Assembly (NCBI GenBank): GCA_963522175.1
Contig: CAUQXC010000002.1
Location: 248,001 to 312,000 of the forward strand
Reading direction: 5' to 3'
DNA length: 64,000 nucleotides
DNA from: CAKAHY01 sp963522175
GTDB lineage: Bacteria > Bacillota > Clostridia > Lachnospirales > Lachnospiraceae
Positions within the stretch are counted from its first letter, which is position 1. The number at the start of each line of letters is the position of its first letter. Both the position numbers and the translations under genes were made by a program. The notes under the pieces are model-generated. The model was not told the DNA's origin, ran no database searches, and saw only the letters and a program-made list of their open reading frames with translations. This document shows positions 32,443-42,110 of the stretch, piece after piece.

Positions 32443-33714
32443 TTACTCATTATTTCTTTGATTTCTCTGTAGGAAGTCAGGTATTGTTATACTGCTTGCC
32501 TTAGGTCTTTGTCTGTAAGTATCCTCCGGCTGTCTGTTGCTCTGATAGCTGTTACTCTGATAAGGATTACTCTGTACAGGCTGCTCGGATTGAGTATTGT
32601 AATATGACTCCTGTTCCGGTCTTACAGGCTGCTGCTGTATAGGCTGAGCGGGAATATTGGTTACTCTTGAAACATTGGTAGTATTAACGGTATTATTGTT
32701 AATAACCTGTTTCTTGGCACTTTCCTTCATAAGACTTCTCACAGGTGTGTTAAGTCCGTGAGCATCCAAACCGGTAGCTATAACGGTAATGCTTACCTCG
32801 TCAGGATTTGTATCGTCGTTAATAACACCGAAGATAACGTTTGCATCCTCTCCTGTAAGCTCCTGAATATAAGTCATGGCTTCATCAGCCTCTATAAGAC
32901 TTATATCACCTGAAATATTAACTATTACATGACTTGCACCCTTAATATTGGTTTCAAGAAGCGGAGATGAAACAGCCTGCTTAACCGCCTCGATAGCCTT
33001 ATCATCACCCGTTGCTCTACCGATTCCGACATGAGCGACACCCTTGTCGAGCATAACTGTCTGAACATCCGCAAAGTCAAGATTAATAAGTCCCGGAACA
33101 TTAATAAGATCCGTGATTCCCGAAACCGCCTGCTGTAAAACTTCATCAGCTTTTTTAATGGCATCTTCTATATTGGTTCTTCTGTCAACTATCTGTAAAA
33201 GCTTGTCATTAGGAATAACTATAAGCGTATCCACAGCGGCAGTAAGCTTTTCTATTCCCAAAAGTGCATTTGCCATACGTTGCTTACCTTCAAACTTGAA
33301 AGGTTTTGTTACTATACCTATGGTAAGTATGCCCATATCCTTTGCCGCCTTTGCAATTACGGGAGCCGCACCCGTACCGGTTCCGCCGCCCATACCGCAG
33401 GTTACAAAAACCATATCCGCACCGGCTATGGCAGTCTTTATTTCTTCCAAAGATTCTTCAGCAGCCTTTTCGCCAACTTCGGGCTTTGCTCCCGCTCCGA
33501 GTCCCTTTGTTAATTTTTCTCCTATTTGCACGGTAGTCGGAGCTGTACAATAACCTAAAGCCTGCTTATCCGTATTTACAGCTATAAACTCCACTCCCGT
33601 TATATTTTCTTTGATCATTCGTGATACGGCATTTCCGCCTGCACCGCCGACTCCTATAATTATAATTTTTGCTTCACTCTCTACTCCGTTTAACTTTATC
33701 TCAAACAAGCTCAT
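32443..33714 (-). CDS. ftsZ: cell division protein FtsZ
   Basis: A 423-residue tubulin homologue that builds the Z-ring. The GTP-binding loop GGAGGNAV, tubulin signature GGGTGTGAAPV and the T7 loop NLDFADV are present. A Gln/Pro/Asn-rich linker (about 330-400) precedes the C-terminal anchor peptide ITIPDFLQR, which binds FtsA/SepF-type partners. TAGGAGG precedes the ATG. A promoter at 33772-33800 can express it apart from the rest of the dcw cluster. Confidence 0.97.
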   Translation of the reverse strand: MSLFEIKLNGVESEAKIIIIGVGGAGGNAVSRMIKENITGVEFIAVNTDKQALGYCTAPTTVQIGEKLTKGLGAGAKPEVGEKAAEESLEEIKTAIAGADMVFVTCGMGGGTGTGAAPVIAKAAKDMGILTIGIVTKPFKFEGKQRMANALLGIEKLTAAVDTLIVIPNDKLLQIVDRRTNIEDAIKKADEVLQQAVSGITDLINVPGLINLDFADVQTVMLDKGVAHVGIGRATGDDKAIEAVKQAVSSPLLETNIKGASHVIVNISGDISLIEADEAMTYIQELTGEDANVIFGVINDDTNPDEVSITVIATGLDAHGLNTPVRSLMKESAKKQVINNNTVNTTNVSRVTNIPAQPIQQQPVRPEQESYYNTQSEQPVQSNPYQSNSYQSNRQPEDTYRQRPKASSITIPDFLQRNQRNNE

Positions 33715-33771
33715 ATCCTCCTAATAAACTTTTACTGGCCGCGCAATCATCCAATGTAAATACTAAGCACT

Positions 33772-33800
33772 ATGATAAACGCTTTTTATTCAAAATTCAA
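33772..33800 (-). promoter_or_regulatory. probable internal promoter for ftsZ
   Basis: Minus strand TTGAAT (33795-33800), 17 bp, TATCAT (33772-33777), in the 95-bp gap between ftsQ and ftsZ. Confidence 0.5.
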
Positions 33801-33809
33801 CAACATTTT

Positions 33810-34544
33810 TTATTTTTTCTTGAAAGTATACATCCCCTTTGAATTATTATCATTATATGTATCAAGATACAGGTCTCCTTTAAGTCCTTTAAGCTTAGGA
33901 AGTATGTCCATAAGAGCCGAAATCTGTGAATTCAGGTCATAAATTTCACCCAGCTCAACCCTTATTTCACCTATCATAAGATTTACGGTTTTATCGGAGT
34001 TGTATTCAATATATTCCGTTTTAATTCCCTTTACACTGAGTACCTGTGTAATATTAAGTATATCATTAAAAATTTCGGTATTTTCTACGGGAAGCTTTTT
34101 GTACAAAACAACATCTCCCGTTTTCAAATTTTTGACAACAGGTATATTATCAAGCTTTTTTGCCGAACTTTCAACCACTATTCCGTCCTTGTCAAAATAC
34201 AGGTATGAACTCATATATTCGACACCCGCCACCATGCTTTTTTCATATATTATCAATTCTACGGAAAAAGGACTCTCGAAATTTATACTGTAATCCTGAA
34301 CAAAGGGTATACTTTTTTTTCTGTTTAGAGCCTTATCCACTAAAGCCAAAAGAGAATTTCTTGATACATTGGTAGGAAAAACGAGATTTTCTATCTCACT
34401 ATCAGTATACCACGAATTCCCCTTAACTTTTATGTCTTTTATCCTAACAATAGCCAAAGTAAATATTAAGCTTAGAATCAAAATAAAGATAAATATAAAT
34501 ATTTTAAAACCCAAGCCAAGCTTAAATATTTTATTTTCCTCCAT
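33810..34544 (-). CDS. ftsQ: cell division protein FtsQ/DivIB
   Basis: A 244-residue bitopic protein with one membrane helix (about 8-32), then a POTRA domain beginning IKDIKVKGNSWYTDSEIENL and a beta domain. It is part of the FtsQ/L/B (DivIB-DivIC-FtsL) complex that activates septal peptidoglycan synthesis. Sequence is divergent, as usual; the POTRA start and the place before ftsZ decide the call. It follows ftsW without a gap. Confidence 0.88.
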   Translation of the reverse strand: MEENKIFKLGLGFKIFIFIFILILSLIFTLAIVRIKDIKVKGNSWYTDSEIENLVFPTNVSRNSLLALVDKALNRKKSIPFVQDYSINFESPFSVELIIYEKSMVAGVEYMSSYLYFDKDGIVVESSAKKLDNIPVVKNLKTGDVVLYKKLPVENTEIFNDILNITQVLSVKGIKTEYIEYNSDKTVNLMIGEIRVELGEIYDLNSQISALMDILPKLKGLKGDLYLDTYNDNNSKGMYTFKKK

Positions 34545-35678
34545 TTAGTACTCCTGTCTTATTCCCTTCGCCACCGAAAATACCATGCCCATTTCAGCCA
34601 TCAAAAATATCAGCGAGGTTCCTCCGTAACTTATAAAAGGAAGTCCTATTCCGGTATTCGGAATAGCATTTGTAACAACGGCAATATTTAAAACAAGCTG
34701 AGTGGCTATATGTATAATAACCCCCACGACTATGAGAGATCCCTCCAAATCCTTTGCCGAGCTTGCTATATCGACGAGTCTGAACAAAATAAAAGCAAAC
34801 ACAAGTATCAAAAGCACAGCTCCCACAAAACCCAGCTCTTCACAGATTATAGCAAAAATCATGTCATTATGTGCTTCGGGCAAGCGGAACTTTTGAAGAC
34901 TCTGTCCCAGTCCTTTGCCTCCTATACCTCCGGATCCCACCGCATACAAGCCTTGTAAAACCTGAAAGCCTCCATCCATAGGATATTTTTCCGGTTCAAG
35001 CCATACAAGAATTCTCATTTTTCTGTACTGCGGAAAAATTTTGTCCGGTATATAGTTTATATAATGTGCAAAGTAATAACCCACAACTCCCAAAGCTGCC
35101 GCAAATCCGTATAAAAGCTTATGCTTTGTAACAACAAAAACCATGAGAAAGCCTATCATAAAAATGATAATACCTGAACTGAGGTTATTTATCGCAACAA
35201 GTGCCGAAGGAAGGGCTATAACTGAAAATAATCCCAGCTTTTCCATGTTTTTGTTTGCAAGAATTTTCTTATTCCGAGTAAATAAGTAGGCAAGAATAAG
35301 TATCAGACCTATCTTTACAATCTCAGCCGGCTGAAAAGTAAGTCCTCCCACCGCCAACCAGCGTTTTTTTCCGTTAAACTCTCTACCTATAAAGAATACA
35401 AGAACGGAAAGAATAAGCGCACCGGAGTAAATAACAGGTGAGAACTTAACATACCAGTGATAATCTATAAAAGCCACTATCGCCATGGCTATAAGTCCCA
35501 AAGCCGCAAACAATAACTGTCTCGTAATAAAATACATAGGCTGATGAAATTTTATATTCGCCATATAAGAGCTGGCGGAATATATCATTACAGCACCGAA
35601 AATTATTATAAAAAGTATGGCAAAAAGCAAACTGTAATCAAAATATATTCTTTTTTTTATTCTTTCTTTTTCTGCCAT
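34545..35678 (-). CDS. ftsW: septal peptidoglycan glycosyltransferase FtsW
   Basis: A 377-residue SEDS protein with about ten membrane helices. Motifs include GREFNGKKRWLAVGGLTFQP, SGGIGGKGLGQSLQKFRLPE, AHNDMIFAIICEELGFVGA and GLPFISYGGTSL. It polymerises lipid II with the class-B PBP of the same cluster. SpoVE and RodA are close relatives; position in the dcw cluster favours FtsW. The gene normally placed next, murG, is absent. Confidence 0.93.
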   Translation of the reverse strand: MAEKERIKKRIYFDYSLLFAILFIIIFGAVMIYSASSYMANIKFHQPMYFITRQLLFAALGLIAMAIVAFIDYHWYVKFSPVIYSGALILSVLVFFIGREFNGKKRWLAVGGLTFQPAEIVKIGLILILAYLFTRNKKILANKNMEKLGLFSVIALPSALVAINNLSSGIIIFMIGFLMVFVVTKHKLLYGFAAALGVVGYYFAHYINYIPDKIFPQYRKMRILVWLEPEKYPMDGGFQVLQGLYAVGSGGIGGKGLGQSLQKFRLPEAHNDMIFAIICEELGFVGAVLLILVFAFILFRLVDIASSAKDLEGSLIVVGVIIHIATQLVLNIAVVTNAIPNTGIGLPFISYGGTSLIFLMAEMGMVFSVAKGIRQEY

Positions 35679-35686
35679 TTTCCCTC

Positions 35687-37045
35687 CTATAATTTGTTCA
35701 CAAGGTCTTTAAATACTCTTCCTCTTTCTTCATAGTCTTTAAACATACCCCATGAAGCGCAGGCAGGTGAAAGCAGTACGCAGTCTCCTCTGTCGGCATA
35801 GCTTGCACATACCATTACAGCCTCGTCCATATCACTGGCATACATAATTTCCGTAAAGCCGTGAGACTTTGCACAATCGGCTATGGCATCTCTTGTCTGT
35901 CCTATTAAAACAAGATACTTAACTCTGCCTTCAAAACTCTCCACCCACTCGTCATAACTTGAGCCCTTGTCATAGCCTCCGGCTATCAGAAGAATAGGCC
36001 CCGGCATGGCTTTAACAGCCTGTATAGCGGCATCCGGGTTTGTCCCCTTTGAGTCGTTATAGTACGCCACCCCGCTTTTATTTGCCACAAATTCTATTCT
36101 GTGCTCCACCGCCTTAAATTCTTTGCAAGCTTCAACTATGGTCTGCATAGGAACATTAAGACACTTTGCCATGGCTATAGCCGCCATAACATTTTCATAA
36201 TTATGTCTTCCGAGTATTTGTAAATCCTTAACGTTAAGAAGTAAATCCTCCCTACCGTCTTTACTTATATAAATATTATCATCTTCAAGATACAAGCCGT
36301 CTTTAAGTCTTGTCTTACTTGAAAAATAAATTTTTTTCGCCTTACATCTGTCACTTTCGCCGAATTCTCTTAAAACCGCATCCTCGTAGTTAAGAATCAT
36401 ATAGTCTTTTTCGGTCTGATTTAAACCTATATCTTCTTTTATACTTATGTAATTTTCCATAGTATGATGCCTGTTAAGATGATCCGGTGTAATATTAAGT
36501 ATAGCCGCAACGTCGGGCCTGAAGTCTATGATTGTTTCAAGCTGGAAGCTCGAAACCTCAAGAACCGTAACCGAATCCTCGGTAGTTTCGTTAACAATGT
36601 CCGTATACGGAAGTCCGATATTGCCTACAACAAAGCTGCTTGCAAAATGTCTTTTTATAATTTCACCCACCAAAGCCGTAGTTGTCGTCTTTCCGTTAGT
36701 TCCCGTTATCGCAATGAGCTTTCCTTTTGCCATATGATAAGCAAGCTGTATTTCCGACCAAATTTGTATTTTATATTCATCAAGCAAAGCAACAAAAGGA
36801 GTATCCAAAGATATTCCCGGGCTTATAACACATAAACTTACACCGCTTATATCCGCTTTAGTAAGCTCACCGAGTTTTATGCCTATCTTACTTCTCTCCT
36901 CTTCGTCAAAATACAAAGAAATCTCTTCTATATCCAAATTTTCATTTCCGTCATACAGAAGAACTTCCCCTCCCGCCGATAATAAAAGCTTAGCCGCACT
37001 GATACCGCTTTTGCCAAGTCCGGCAACCAGGACCTTGTTACCCAT
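35687..37045 (-). CDS. murD: UDP-N-acetylmuramoylalanine-D-glutamate ligase
   Basis: A 452-residue Mur ligase. The ATP loop is AITGTNGKTTTTALVGE (about 110), followed by LEVSSFQLE, NITPDHLNRH and the C-terminal YYNDSKGTNPDAAIQAV. It adds D-Glu to UDP-MurNAc-L-Ala in the cytoplasm. It lies 14 bp after mraY and 8 bp before ftsW. Confidence 0.96.
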   Translation of the reverse strand: MGNKVLVAGLGKSGISAAKLLLSAGGEVLLYDGNENLDIEEISLYFDEEERSKIGIKLGELTKADISGVSLCVISPGISLDTPFVALLDEYKIQIWSEIQLAYHMAKGKLIAITGTNGKTTTTALVGEIIKRHFASSFVVGNIGLPYTDIVNETTEDSVTVLEVSSFQLETIIDFRPDVAAILNITPDHLNRHHTMENYISIKEDIGLNQTEKDYMILNYEDAVLREFGESDRCKAKKIYFSSKTRLKDGLYLEDDNIYISKDGREDLLLNVKDLQILGRHNYENVMAAIAMAKCLNVPMQTIVEACKEFKAVEHRIEFVANKSGVAYYNDSKGTNPDAAIQAVKAMPGPILLIAGGYDKGSSYDEWVESFEGRVKYLVLIGQTRDAIADCAKSHGFTEIMYASDMDEAVMVCASYADRGDCVLLSPACASWGMFKDYEERGRVFKDLVNKL

Positions 37046-37059
37046 AATCTACCTCCAAA

Positions 37060-38034
37060 CTATATACCGCTGCCTAATAGGGCTATTAAGCATAATATTA
37101 TAGTTACTATTGTGAAAATTGTAAATACTTTTGTTTCAGACCATCCGCTAAGTTCAAAGTGATGGTGTATAGGTGCCATTTTAAATATTCTCTTTCCACC
37201 GGTTTTTTTAAAGTATGCAACCTGGATAATAACGCTCAGAACCTCGGCAACATAAATAAAGCCTACTATCACAAGGAAAAGTTCAAGTCCCGATACTATG
37301 GATACCGCAGCCACATAGGCTCCTAAGGCAAGTGAACCCGTATCTCCCATAAATACCTTTGCCGGATGACAGTTGAAAACCAGAAATCCGAGCAAAGAGC
37401 CGAACACGGCGGCGCTCACGGGAGCCATAGTCAAATTTTCTTTTACCGACATCACTACAAAAAATAAAGCTACAACAGCGGTAACGCCTGAACAAAGACC
37501 GTCAAGACCGTCCGTAAAATTCACTCCGTTATCGGCACCCAGAATTACAAAAATTCCGAATGGAATGAAAAAAACACCTAACTTTATCATTATACCATTT
37601 GTAAGTCCGCCTGTAAAAGGAATAAGTACAGCTTTTTCAAAATATCCTTTTGAATACAAATAATACATAAATATCAAGCTGCATACTACCTGCAAAATAA
37701 ACTTTTGTAAAGCTTTTAAGCCCTCGGATTGTTTCTTTACCACCTTCAAGTAGTCATCCAAAAAGCCTATAACCGCAAATGCCGCGGTTATAAGCAATAC
37801 CTCAAGGGTATGTTCGTATTTGGAAATATAGGGCAGGGAAGCTGTAAGCACCGCCGCCACTATCATTATTCCTCCCATAGTGGGAGTTCCGCTCTTTTTT
37901 AAGTGTGTTCCCGGACCGTCATTTCTTACCTGCTGCCCGAATTTCATTCTGTGCAGTATCGGTATAAAAAACGGACATATCGCCACACATACGAAGAAGC
38001 CTGCCAATGCGGCTATTATACTGTCTCTGATCAC
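37060..38034 (-). CDS. mraY: phospho-N-acetylmuramoyl-pentapeptide transferase
   Basis: A 324-residue polytopic enzyme that makes lipid I. Motifs are KKSGTPTMGGIMI, the Asp pair in GFLDDYLKV, DNGVNFTDGLDGLCSG and MGDTGSLALG, and the histidine motif PIHHHFELSGWSE. About ten membrane helices. It begins 3 bp after the PBP gene. Confidence 0.96.
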   Translation of the reverse strand: MIRDSIIAALAGFFVCVAICPFFIPILHRMKFGQQVRNDGPGTHLKKSGTPTMGGIMIVAAVLTASLPYISKYEHTLEVLLITAAFAVIGFLDDYLKVVKKQSEGLKALQKFILQVVCSLIFMYYLYSKGYFEKAVLIPFTGGLTNGIMIKLGVFFIPFGIFVILGADNGVNFTDGLDGLCSGVTAVVALFFVVMSVKENLTMAPVSAAVFGSLLGFLVFNCHPAKVFMGDTGSLALGAYVAAVSIVSGLELFLVIVGFIYVAEVLSVIIQVAYFKKTGGKRIFKMAPIHHHFELSGWSETKVFTIFTIVTIILCLIALLGSGI

Positions 38035-38037
38035 CTT

Positions 38038-40248
38038 TTACTGTCCCCCCTGCTTTTTAGTCTTCTCGTTTTTCTTTGTTTCTTTATTAGCTTTCGTTTC
38101 CTTGCTCGCCTGTGTTTCTTTATTTGATTTCGTTTCCTTGCTCGCCTGTGTTTCTTTATTAGATTTTGTTTCCTTATTAGCCTTCGTTTCCTTACCGGCA
38201 CTCTCTCCTTCAGCCGGAGCGCTTGTCTCCGAATTTTCTCCCTCGTATCCGTTTTCACCGTCATTCGGTACAACTTCATCCGTAGGATAAACCTTGCTTT
38301 CAGTCTCAGCCGTGCTTTCCGCGGTGCTTTCCTCTATGCCTTGATTTATTCCCTCGACTACATCTTCTTCAAGGCTTACATCCGTTTCCGGGAATATATT
38401 CATATAAGGCAAAACCTCAGTCATAATTTTACTGAATATTGTACTTGCAAAGGTGGAATGCGCCTGATCCGCAACACCCGGCTGGTCTATAAGCACATAG
38501 CATAAAACCTGAGGATTGTCAGTAGGCGCGAAGCCTATAAAGGAAACAAGGTAATTTCCCTGTCCTCTCGGATATTTTTCCGCAGTTCCCGTTTTTCCGC
38601 CTATATTATACCCTTCGACCTTTGCAGCCGCACCGGTTCCCTGTGCAACCGTTCTTCTGAGAGCTTCATTTATAAATTTACTCGTATTATCCGAAACCGT
38701 TTCCTTTACAAGCTCCGGTTCAATATTCTCAACAACCTGACCGTTGGAGTTAAGTATCTGTTTTACTATGTGCGGCTTGTAGTAATAACCTCCGTTTATA
38801 ACGCTTGACATAGCCGCTGCGGTCTGTATCATCGTTGTATTATAATTCTGACCGAAGGCGTTGGTTGCAAGGTCGGTAGCTCCCATTTTTTCTCTTGTAT
38901 GAATGAGAGTGCTTGTATCCGCTTCACCCGGTAAATCAATGCCCGTCTTTTTTCCGAAGCCGAACAAATCCATATACTTACTGAATCTGTCTTTTCCAAG
39001 TCTTGCACTTATTTGCATCATGGTATCATTGCAGCTTACCATAAGCGCTTCGGCAACCGTCAACTGACCGTGACCCGTTCTTGCAACGCAACGTATAAAT
39101 CTGTCTCCTATCTGCTGTCCGCCGTCGCAGGCAAAGCTGTCCTCGGTTTGTATCGCCCCTTCTTCAAGTGCCGATGCAACCGTAAATACCTTTGAAGGAG
39201 AACCCGGCTCATAAGTGTCACTTACCACATAATTTCTCCAGACTGTATTCCATGCCGTATTTTTTGCCTCTTCGTCCATGGCGGCTATTTCTTCTTCCAA
39301 GTAGTAGTAGCTCAAGTTTTTAGGATCGTTCGGGTCATACTTTCTGCTTGTTGCCAGAGCAAGTATCTCACCGTTTTTTGGATTCATAATCAAAACCGCC
39401 GTTATTTTACTTCTGGCTTCTTTTTCCCATTCGTCTATGTACTTTTCCGCTATACTTTGTATCTTTAAATCTATAGTCGATACAACCGTATTTCCGTCAA
39501 CAGCCGGCTTTATTATTCTTTCAAGACTGCTCTCTTCATTTATGTAACCGTATTCTCTTCCCGATGTTCCCACCAAAGTAGAGTTGTAGTATTGCTCTAT
39601 ACCGCCCGTACCGCCGCTCCCGTCACTGCTTCCGAAACCTATAACGGTGCTTGCCAAGGTATTATAAGGATATTCTCTTTGATAGCTTTCTTCAAACCAG
39701 ACTCCGTGTATTCTTTTACTGCTTCTTTGGTTTAATGAATTTTTGTTATACTCTTTAAGCTTTTCATTGAATTCATTTCTTTTTTCAAGACTTATATTCT
39801 TCGCATATCTTACATAGGAGCTGTCGGCTTTTTCGTCAATGAGCTTTGTAATTTCTTCCTTATTATAGCCGAAAACCTCAACCAATAAGTCTACAGTAGG
39901 TTCCATGTAATCTTCTTTTTTTGCAAGCATCTGCGACGGATCCAGAATAACATTGTACACTTTTTTGCTTATTGCAATATATGTACCGTTTCTGTCCGTT
40001 ATATCACCCCTTTTATAAGGTATTTCCCTTGAATCATATCTTTGCTGAGAAAGTATTTTCTGATTATAGCTGTCAAAATTTTTATTCTGTATCAAGAATA
40101 TTCTGGCAATCAGACCTAATAAAGCTAGCATTATAACGATGACCGCAAATGCTAGCTTTCTTTGCATATATGGAAGGAAAATTTTAAGTCTTCTGTTTCT
40201 TTGCTTTTTATCTGCTTGGGATGTCTTCATACTGTCTAACGTACTCAC
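38038..40248 (-). CDS. ftsI: class B penicillin-binding protein (FtsI/SpoVD-like) with Lys/Glu-rich repeat tail
   Basis: A 736-residue bitopic transpeptidase of the septum. The single membrane helix is at about 30-52, followed by the dimerisation domain beginning RGDITDRNGTYIAI. The catalytic motifs are SPSK (Ser-x-x-Lys) in YEPGSPSKVF, SCND (SxN) and KTGTAEK (KTG). No PASTA domain is seen. After about residue 620 comes an acidic Glu/Ser/Thr stretch and then a repetitive tail built on a 12-residue unit KETKSNKETQAS, ending KKQGGQ; it should be outside the membrane. The start is GTG at 40248, inside ftsL (41-bp overlap); an ATG at 40230 is an alternative. Neither has a strong ribosome site. 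Confidence 0.93.
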   Translation of the reverse strand: MSTLDSMKTSQADKKQRNRRLKIFLPYMQRKLAFAVIVIMLALLGLIARIFLIQNKNFDSYNQKILSQQRYDSREIPYKRGDITDRNGTYIAISKKVYNVILDPSQMLAKKEDYMEPTVDLLVEVFGYNKEEITKLIDEKADSSYVRYAKNISLEKRNEFNEKLKEYNKNSLNQRSSKRIHGVWFEESYQREYPYNTLASTVIGFGSSDGSGGTGGIEQYYNSTLVGTSGREYGYINEESSLERIIKPAVDGNTVVSTIDLKIQSIAEKYIDEWEKEARSKITAVLIMNPKNGEILALATSRKYDPNDPKNLSYYYLEEEIAAMDEEAKNTAWNTVWRNYVVSDTYEPGSPSKVFTVASALEEGAIQTEDSFACDGGQQIGDRFIRCVARTGHGQLTVAEALMVSCNDTMMQISARLGKDRFSKYMDLFGFGKKTGIDLPGEADTSTLIHTREKMGATDLATNAFGQNYNTTMIQTAAAMSSVINGGYYYKPHIVKQILNSNGQVVENIEPELVKETVSDNTSKFINEALRRTVAQGTGAAAKVEGYNIGGKTGTAEKYPRGQGNYLVSFIGFAPTDNPQVLCYVLIDQPGVADQAHSTFASTIFSKIMTEVLPYMNIFPETDVSLEEDVVEGINQGIEESTAESTAETESKVYPTDEVVPNDGENGYEGENSETSAPAEGESAGKETKANKETKSNKETQASKETKSNKETQASKETKANKETKKNEKTKKQGGQ

Positions 40249-40681
40249 TTTCAGTCTTATCGTATTTTATAATTCGACTCTTATTTGCATAAACCATACC
40301 CAGCCTTCCGGTTGCGGTTTTGTATATTTCATCCAAGTCTATCCCCGCATTGATGCCGGCTTCCTTGGCATCATTCTCATTTGTAAGCTTTTCCAACTTT
40401 TGCTCCATCTCTTCTATTCTTTTTATACTCTTTTCCATAGAAGACTCAACATTCAAATAGTATATGCAGAAGAATGAAGCCACAGCCGTAGCAATAAACA
40501 TAGTCAAGAAGGAGGTTACCCCCATTGCCTTTGAATTTGCCTGTGCTTTTCTTATATTCTTATTTTTGATTTTTTCTATACTTTCTTTTCTTAACGGACT
40601 TTCATATACCTTCTTCACGGTATTTCCGTCAACATAAGCATTTATATATCTTTTTTTCCTGTTTTCTCTGTTCTTATTCAT
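40208..40681 (-). CDS. ftsL: cell division protein FtsL-like
   Basis: A 157-residue bitopic protein with a basic N-terminus of about 55 residues, one membrane helix (about 54-76), and a coiled coil (about 80-105) with MEKSIKRIEEMEQKLEKL. The C-terminal DLDEIYKTATGRLGMVYA matches FtsL/septum-initiator ends. It bridges FtsQ/DivIC and the FtsW-FtsI pair. It lies between rsmH and ftsI, the standard place. Confidence 0.85.
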   Translation of the reverse strand: MNKNRENRKKRYINAYVDGNTVKKVYESPLRKESIEKIKNKNIRKAQANSKAMGVTSFLTMFIATAVASFFCIYYLNVESSMEKSIKRIEEMEQKLEKLTNENDAKEAGINAGIDLDEIYKTATGRLGMVYANKSRIIKYDKTESEYVRQYEDIPSR

Positions 40682-40700
40682 ACCGTCACTCTTTCTTAAA

Positions 40701-41642
40701 CTATTCTAAACGTTTCTCAAACACTCTAAGTTTCGCGCTCTTTGCCCTGGAATTTTGCTCGAGCTCTTTTATGCTCGGGACTATAGCCTTTCTTGTAATC
40801 ACTTTTCCTTTACTTTTCTTATTGCAGACACAAATAGGAAAATTCTTCGGGCAGGTGCAGGGACTTTCATTTCTCCTGAATATATTCTTTACTATCCTGT
40901 CCTCCAAAGAATGAAAAGTTATTATCGCCAACCTTCCCCCATCACTCAGCAAATCTATCATAAGGTCTATGGATTCCTCCAAAACCTTAAGCTCAGAGTT
41001 TAACTCTATCCTCAATGCCTGAAAGGTTCGCTTTGCCGGGTGTCCGCCTGTAAGCTGTATCTTCATAGGAATCGCCCCCTTTATAATATCGCTTAACTGT
41101 CCGGTTGTTTCTATACTTTTATTTGCTCTGTAGGCAACAATGTGCTTTGCAATGTTTTTAGCGAATCTGTCCTCTCCGTAATCACGTATTATTCTGAACA
41201 GCTCACTTTCGGAATAATTGTTTACTATATCTTTTGCCGTCTCGGTCTTTCTGTCGTCCATGCGCATATCAAGCACCGTGTCCACCCTGTAGGAAAAGCC
41301 CCTTTCAGCGGTATCTAGCTGATATGACGAAACCCCGAGATCCAGATATATTCCATCAACCTTTTCTATATTAAGTTGTCTTAAAACCTCGCCTATATTG
41401 CGGTAATTATCTCTTACTATACTGTATTTGTCCTCGCCATAAACCGCCAGCCTCCCGCTTGCCGCCTGTATGGCATCCTTATCCTGGTCTATACCTATGA
41501 GCCTGCCTTCGGTCAAACGCTTACATACCTCGAATGCATGTCCGCCGCCGCCGAGAGTACCGTCCACATAAATGCCGTCCGCCTTTATGTTAAGAGATTC
41601 TATCAGTTCACCGAGCAATACGGATTTATGTTCAAATATCAT
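40701..41642 (-). CDS. rsmH: 16S rRNA (cytosine1402-N4)-methyltransferase
   Basis: A 313-residue SAM-dependent methyltransferase (MraW). It has VDGTLGGGGHAFE, YLDLGVSSYQLD, RGFSYRVDTVLDMRMD and the C-terminal FHSLEDRIVKNIFR. It modifies the decoding centre of the small ribosomal subunit. Its ATG overlaps the mraZ stop (ATGA). Confidence 0.96.
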   Translation of the reverse strand: MIFEHKSVLLGELIESLNIKADGIYVDGTLGGGGHAFEVCKRLTEGRLIGIDQDKDAIQAASGRLAVYGEDKYSIVRDNYRNIGEVLRQLNIEKVDGIYLDLGVSSYQLDTAERGFSYRVDTVLDMRMDDRKTETAKDIVNNYSESELFRIIRDYGEDRFAKNIAKHIVAYRANKSIETTGQLSDIIKGAIPMKIQLTGGHPAKRTFQALRIELNSELKVLEESIDLMIDLLSDGGRLAIITFHSLEDRIVKNIFRRNESPCTCPKNFPICVCNKKSKGKVITRKAIVPSIKELEQNSRAKSAKLRVFEKRLE

Positions 41643-42067
41643 AATGTTATCCCTGAATTATATAATTTTTCCGCCGCAGTATCCGCATCTATATCGGAAA
41701 CGCTTTCCCATGTTTCCTTAGACCAAATTTCGACATGGTCTATGTTTCCGATAACAACCACATCCTTATCTATGCCTGCATAGCCTCTTAAAGGTGCGGG
41801 TATAAGTATTCTCCCCTGTTTATCTGTTTCAAGAACACTTGCACTTCCGACTATCATTCTTCTAAGGATACGTGCATCGGCACTTGTCATAGGCATTGTG
41901 GCAAGTTTTTCCTGTAAGCCTTCCCAGTTTTTTAAGTCATAAACGGAAAGACAATTATCAAAGCCCTTGGTGATTACAAATTCGTCGCCTAATTGTTCAC
42001 GGAATTTAGAAGGTACAATAACTCTGCCCTTCGTATCCACCGTATGATTAAACTCCCCCATAAACAT
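41639..42067 (-). CDS. mraZ: transcriptional regulator MraZ
   Basis: About 142 residues with two AbrB-like swapped-hairpin domains. Each holds a DxxxR motif: HTVDTKGRVIVPSKFREQL and LETDKQGRILIPAPLRGYA. It represses the dcw operon it heads. The start at 42067 is chosen since the family begins MFMGEF and GGGTG lies about six bases upstream; the longer frame would run through the operator repeats. Confidence 0.94.
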   Translation of the reverse strand: MFMGEFNHTVDTKGRVIVPSKFREQLGDEFVITKGFDNCLSVYDLKNWEGLQEKLATMPMTSADARILRRMIVGSASVLETDKQGRILIPAPLRGYAGIDKDVVVIGNIDHVEIWSKETWESVSDIDADTAAEKLYNSGITL

Positions 42068-42075
42068 CATAATCA

Positions 42076-42100
42076 CCCACTTTTCACCACAATTTACCAC
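42076..42100 (-). promoter_or_regulatory. MraZ operator: three GTGGK direct repeats
   Basis: On the minus strand GTGGT, GTGGT and GTGGG occur at exact 10-bp intervals with 5-nt AT-rich spacers (42096-42100, 42086-42090, 42076-42080). This is the known architecture of MraZ boxes upstream of mraZ. Here the boxes lie between the likely start of transcription and the ATG, with the last box overlapping the ribosome site. Confidence 0.8.
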
Positions 42101-42110
42101 TTGTATGTAG

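Noticed and set aside
38041..38200. CRISPR-like direct repeats
   Set aside because: The repeats are in frame within the PBP gene, encode a Lys/Glu-rich tail and have no unique spacers.
38031..38279. Minus-strand Lys/Arg-rich frame overlapping the PBP tail
   Set aside because: It is the repeat tract read in another frame.
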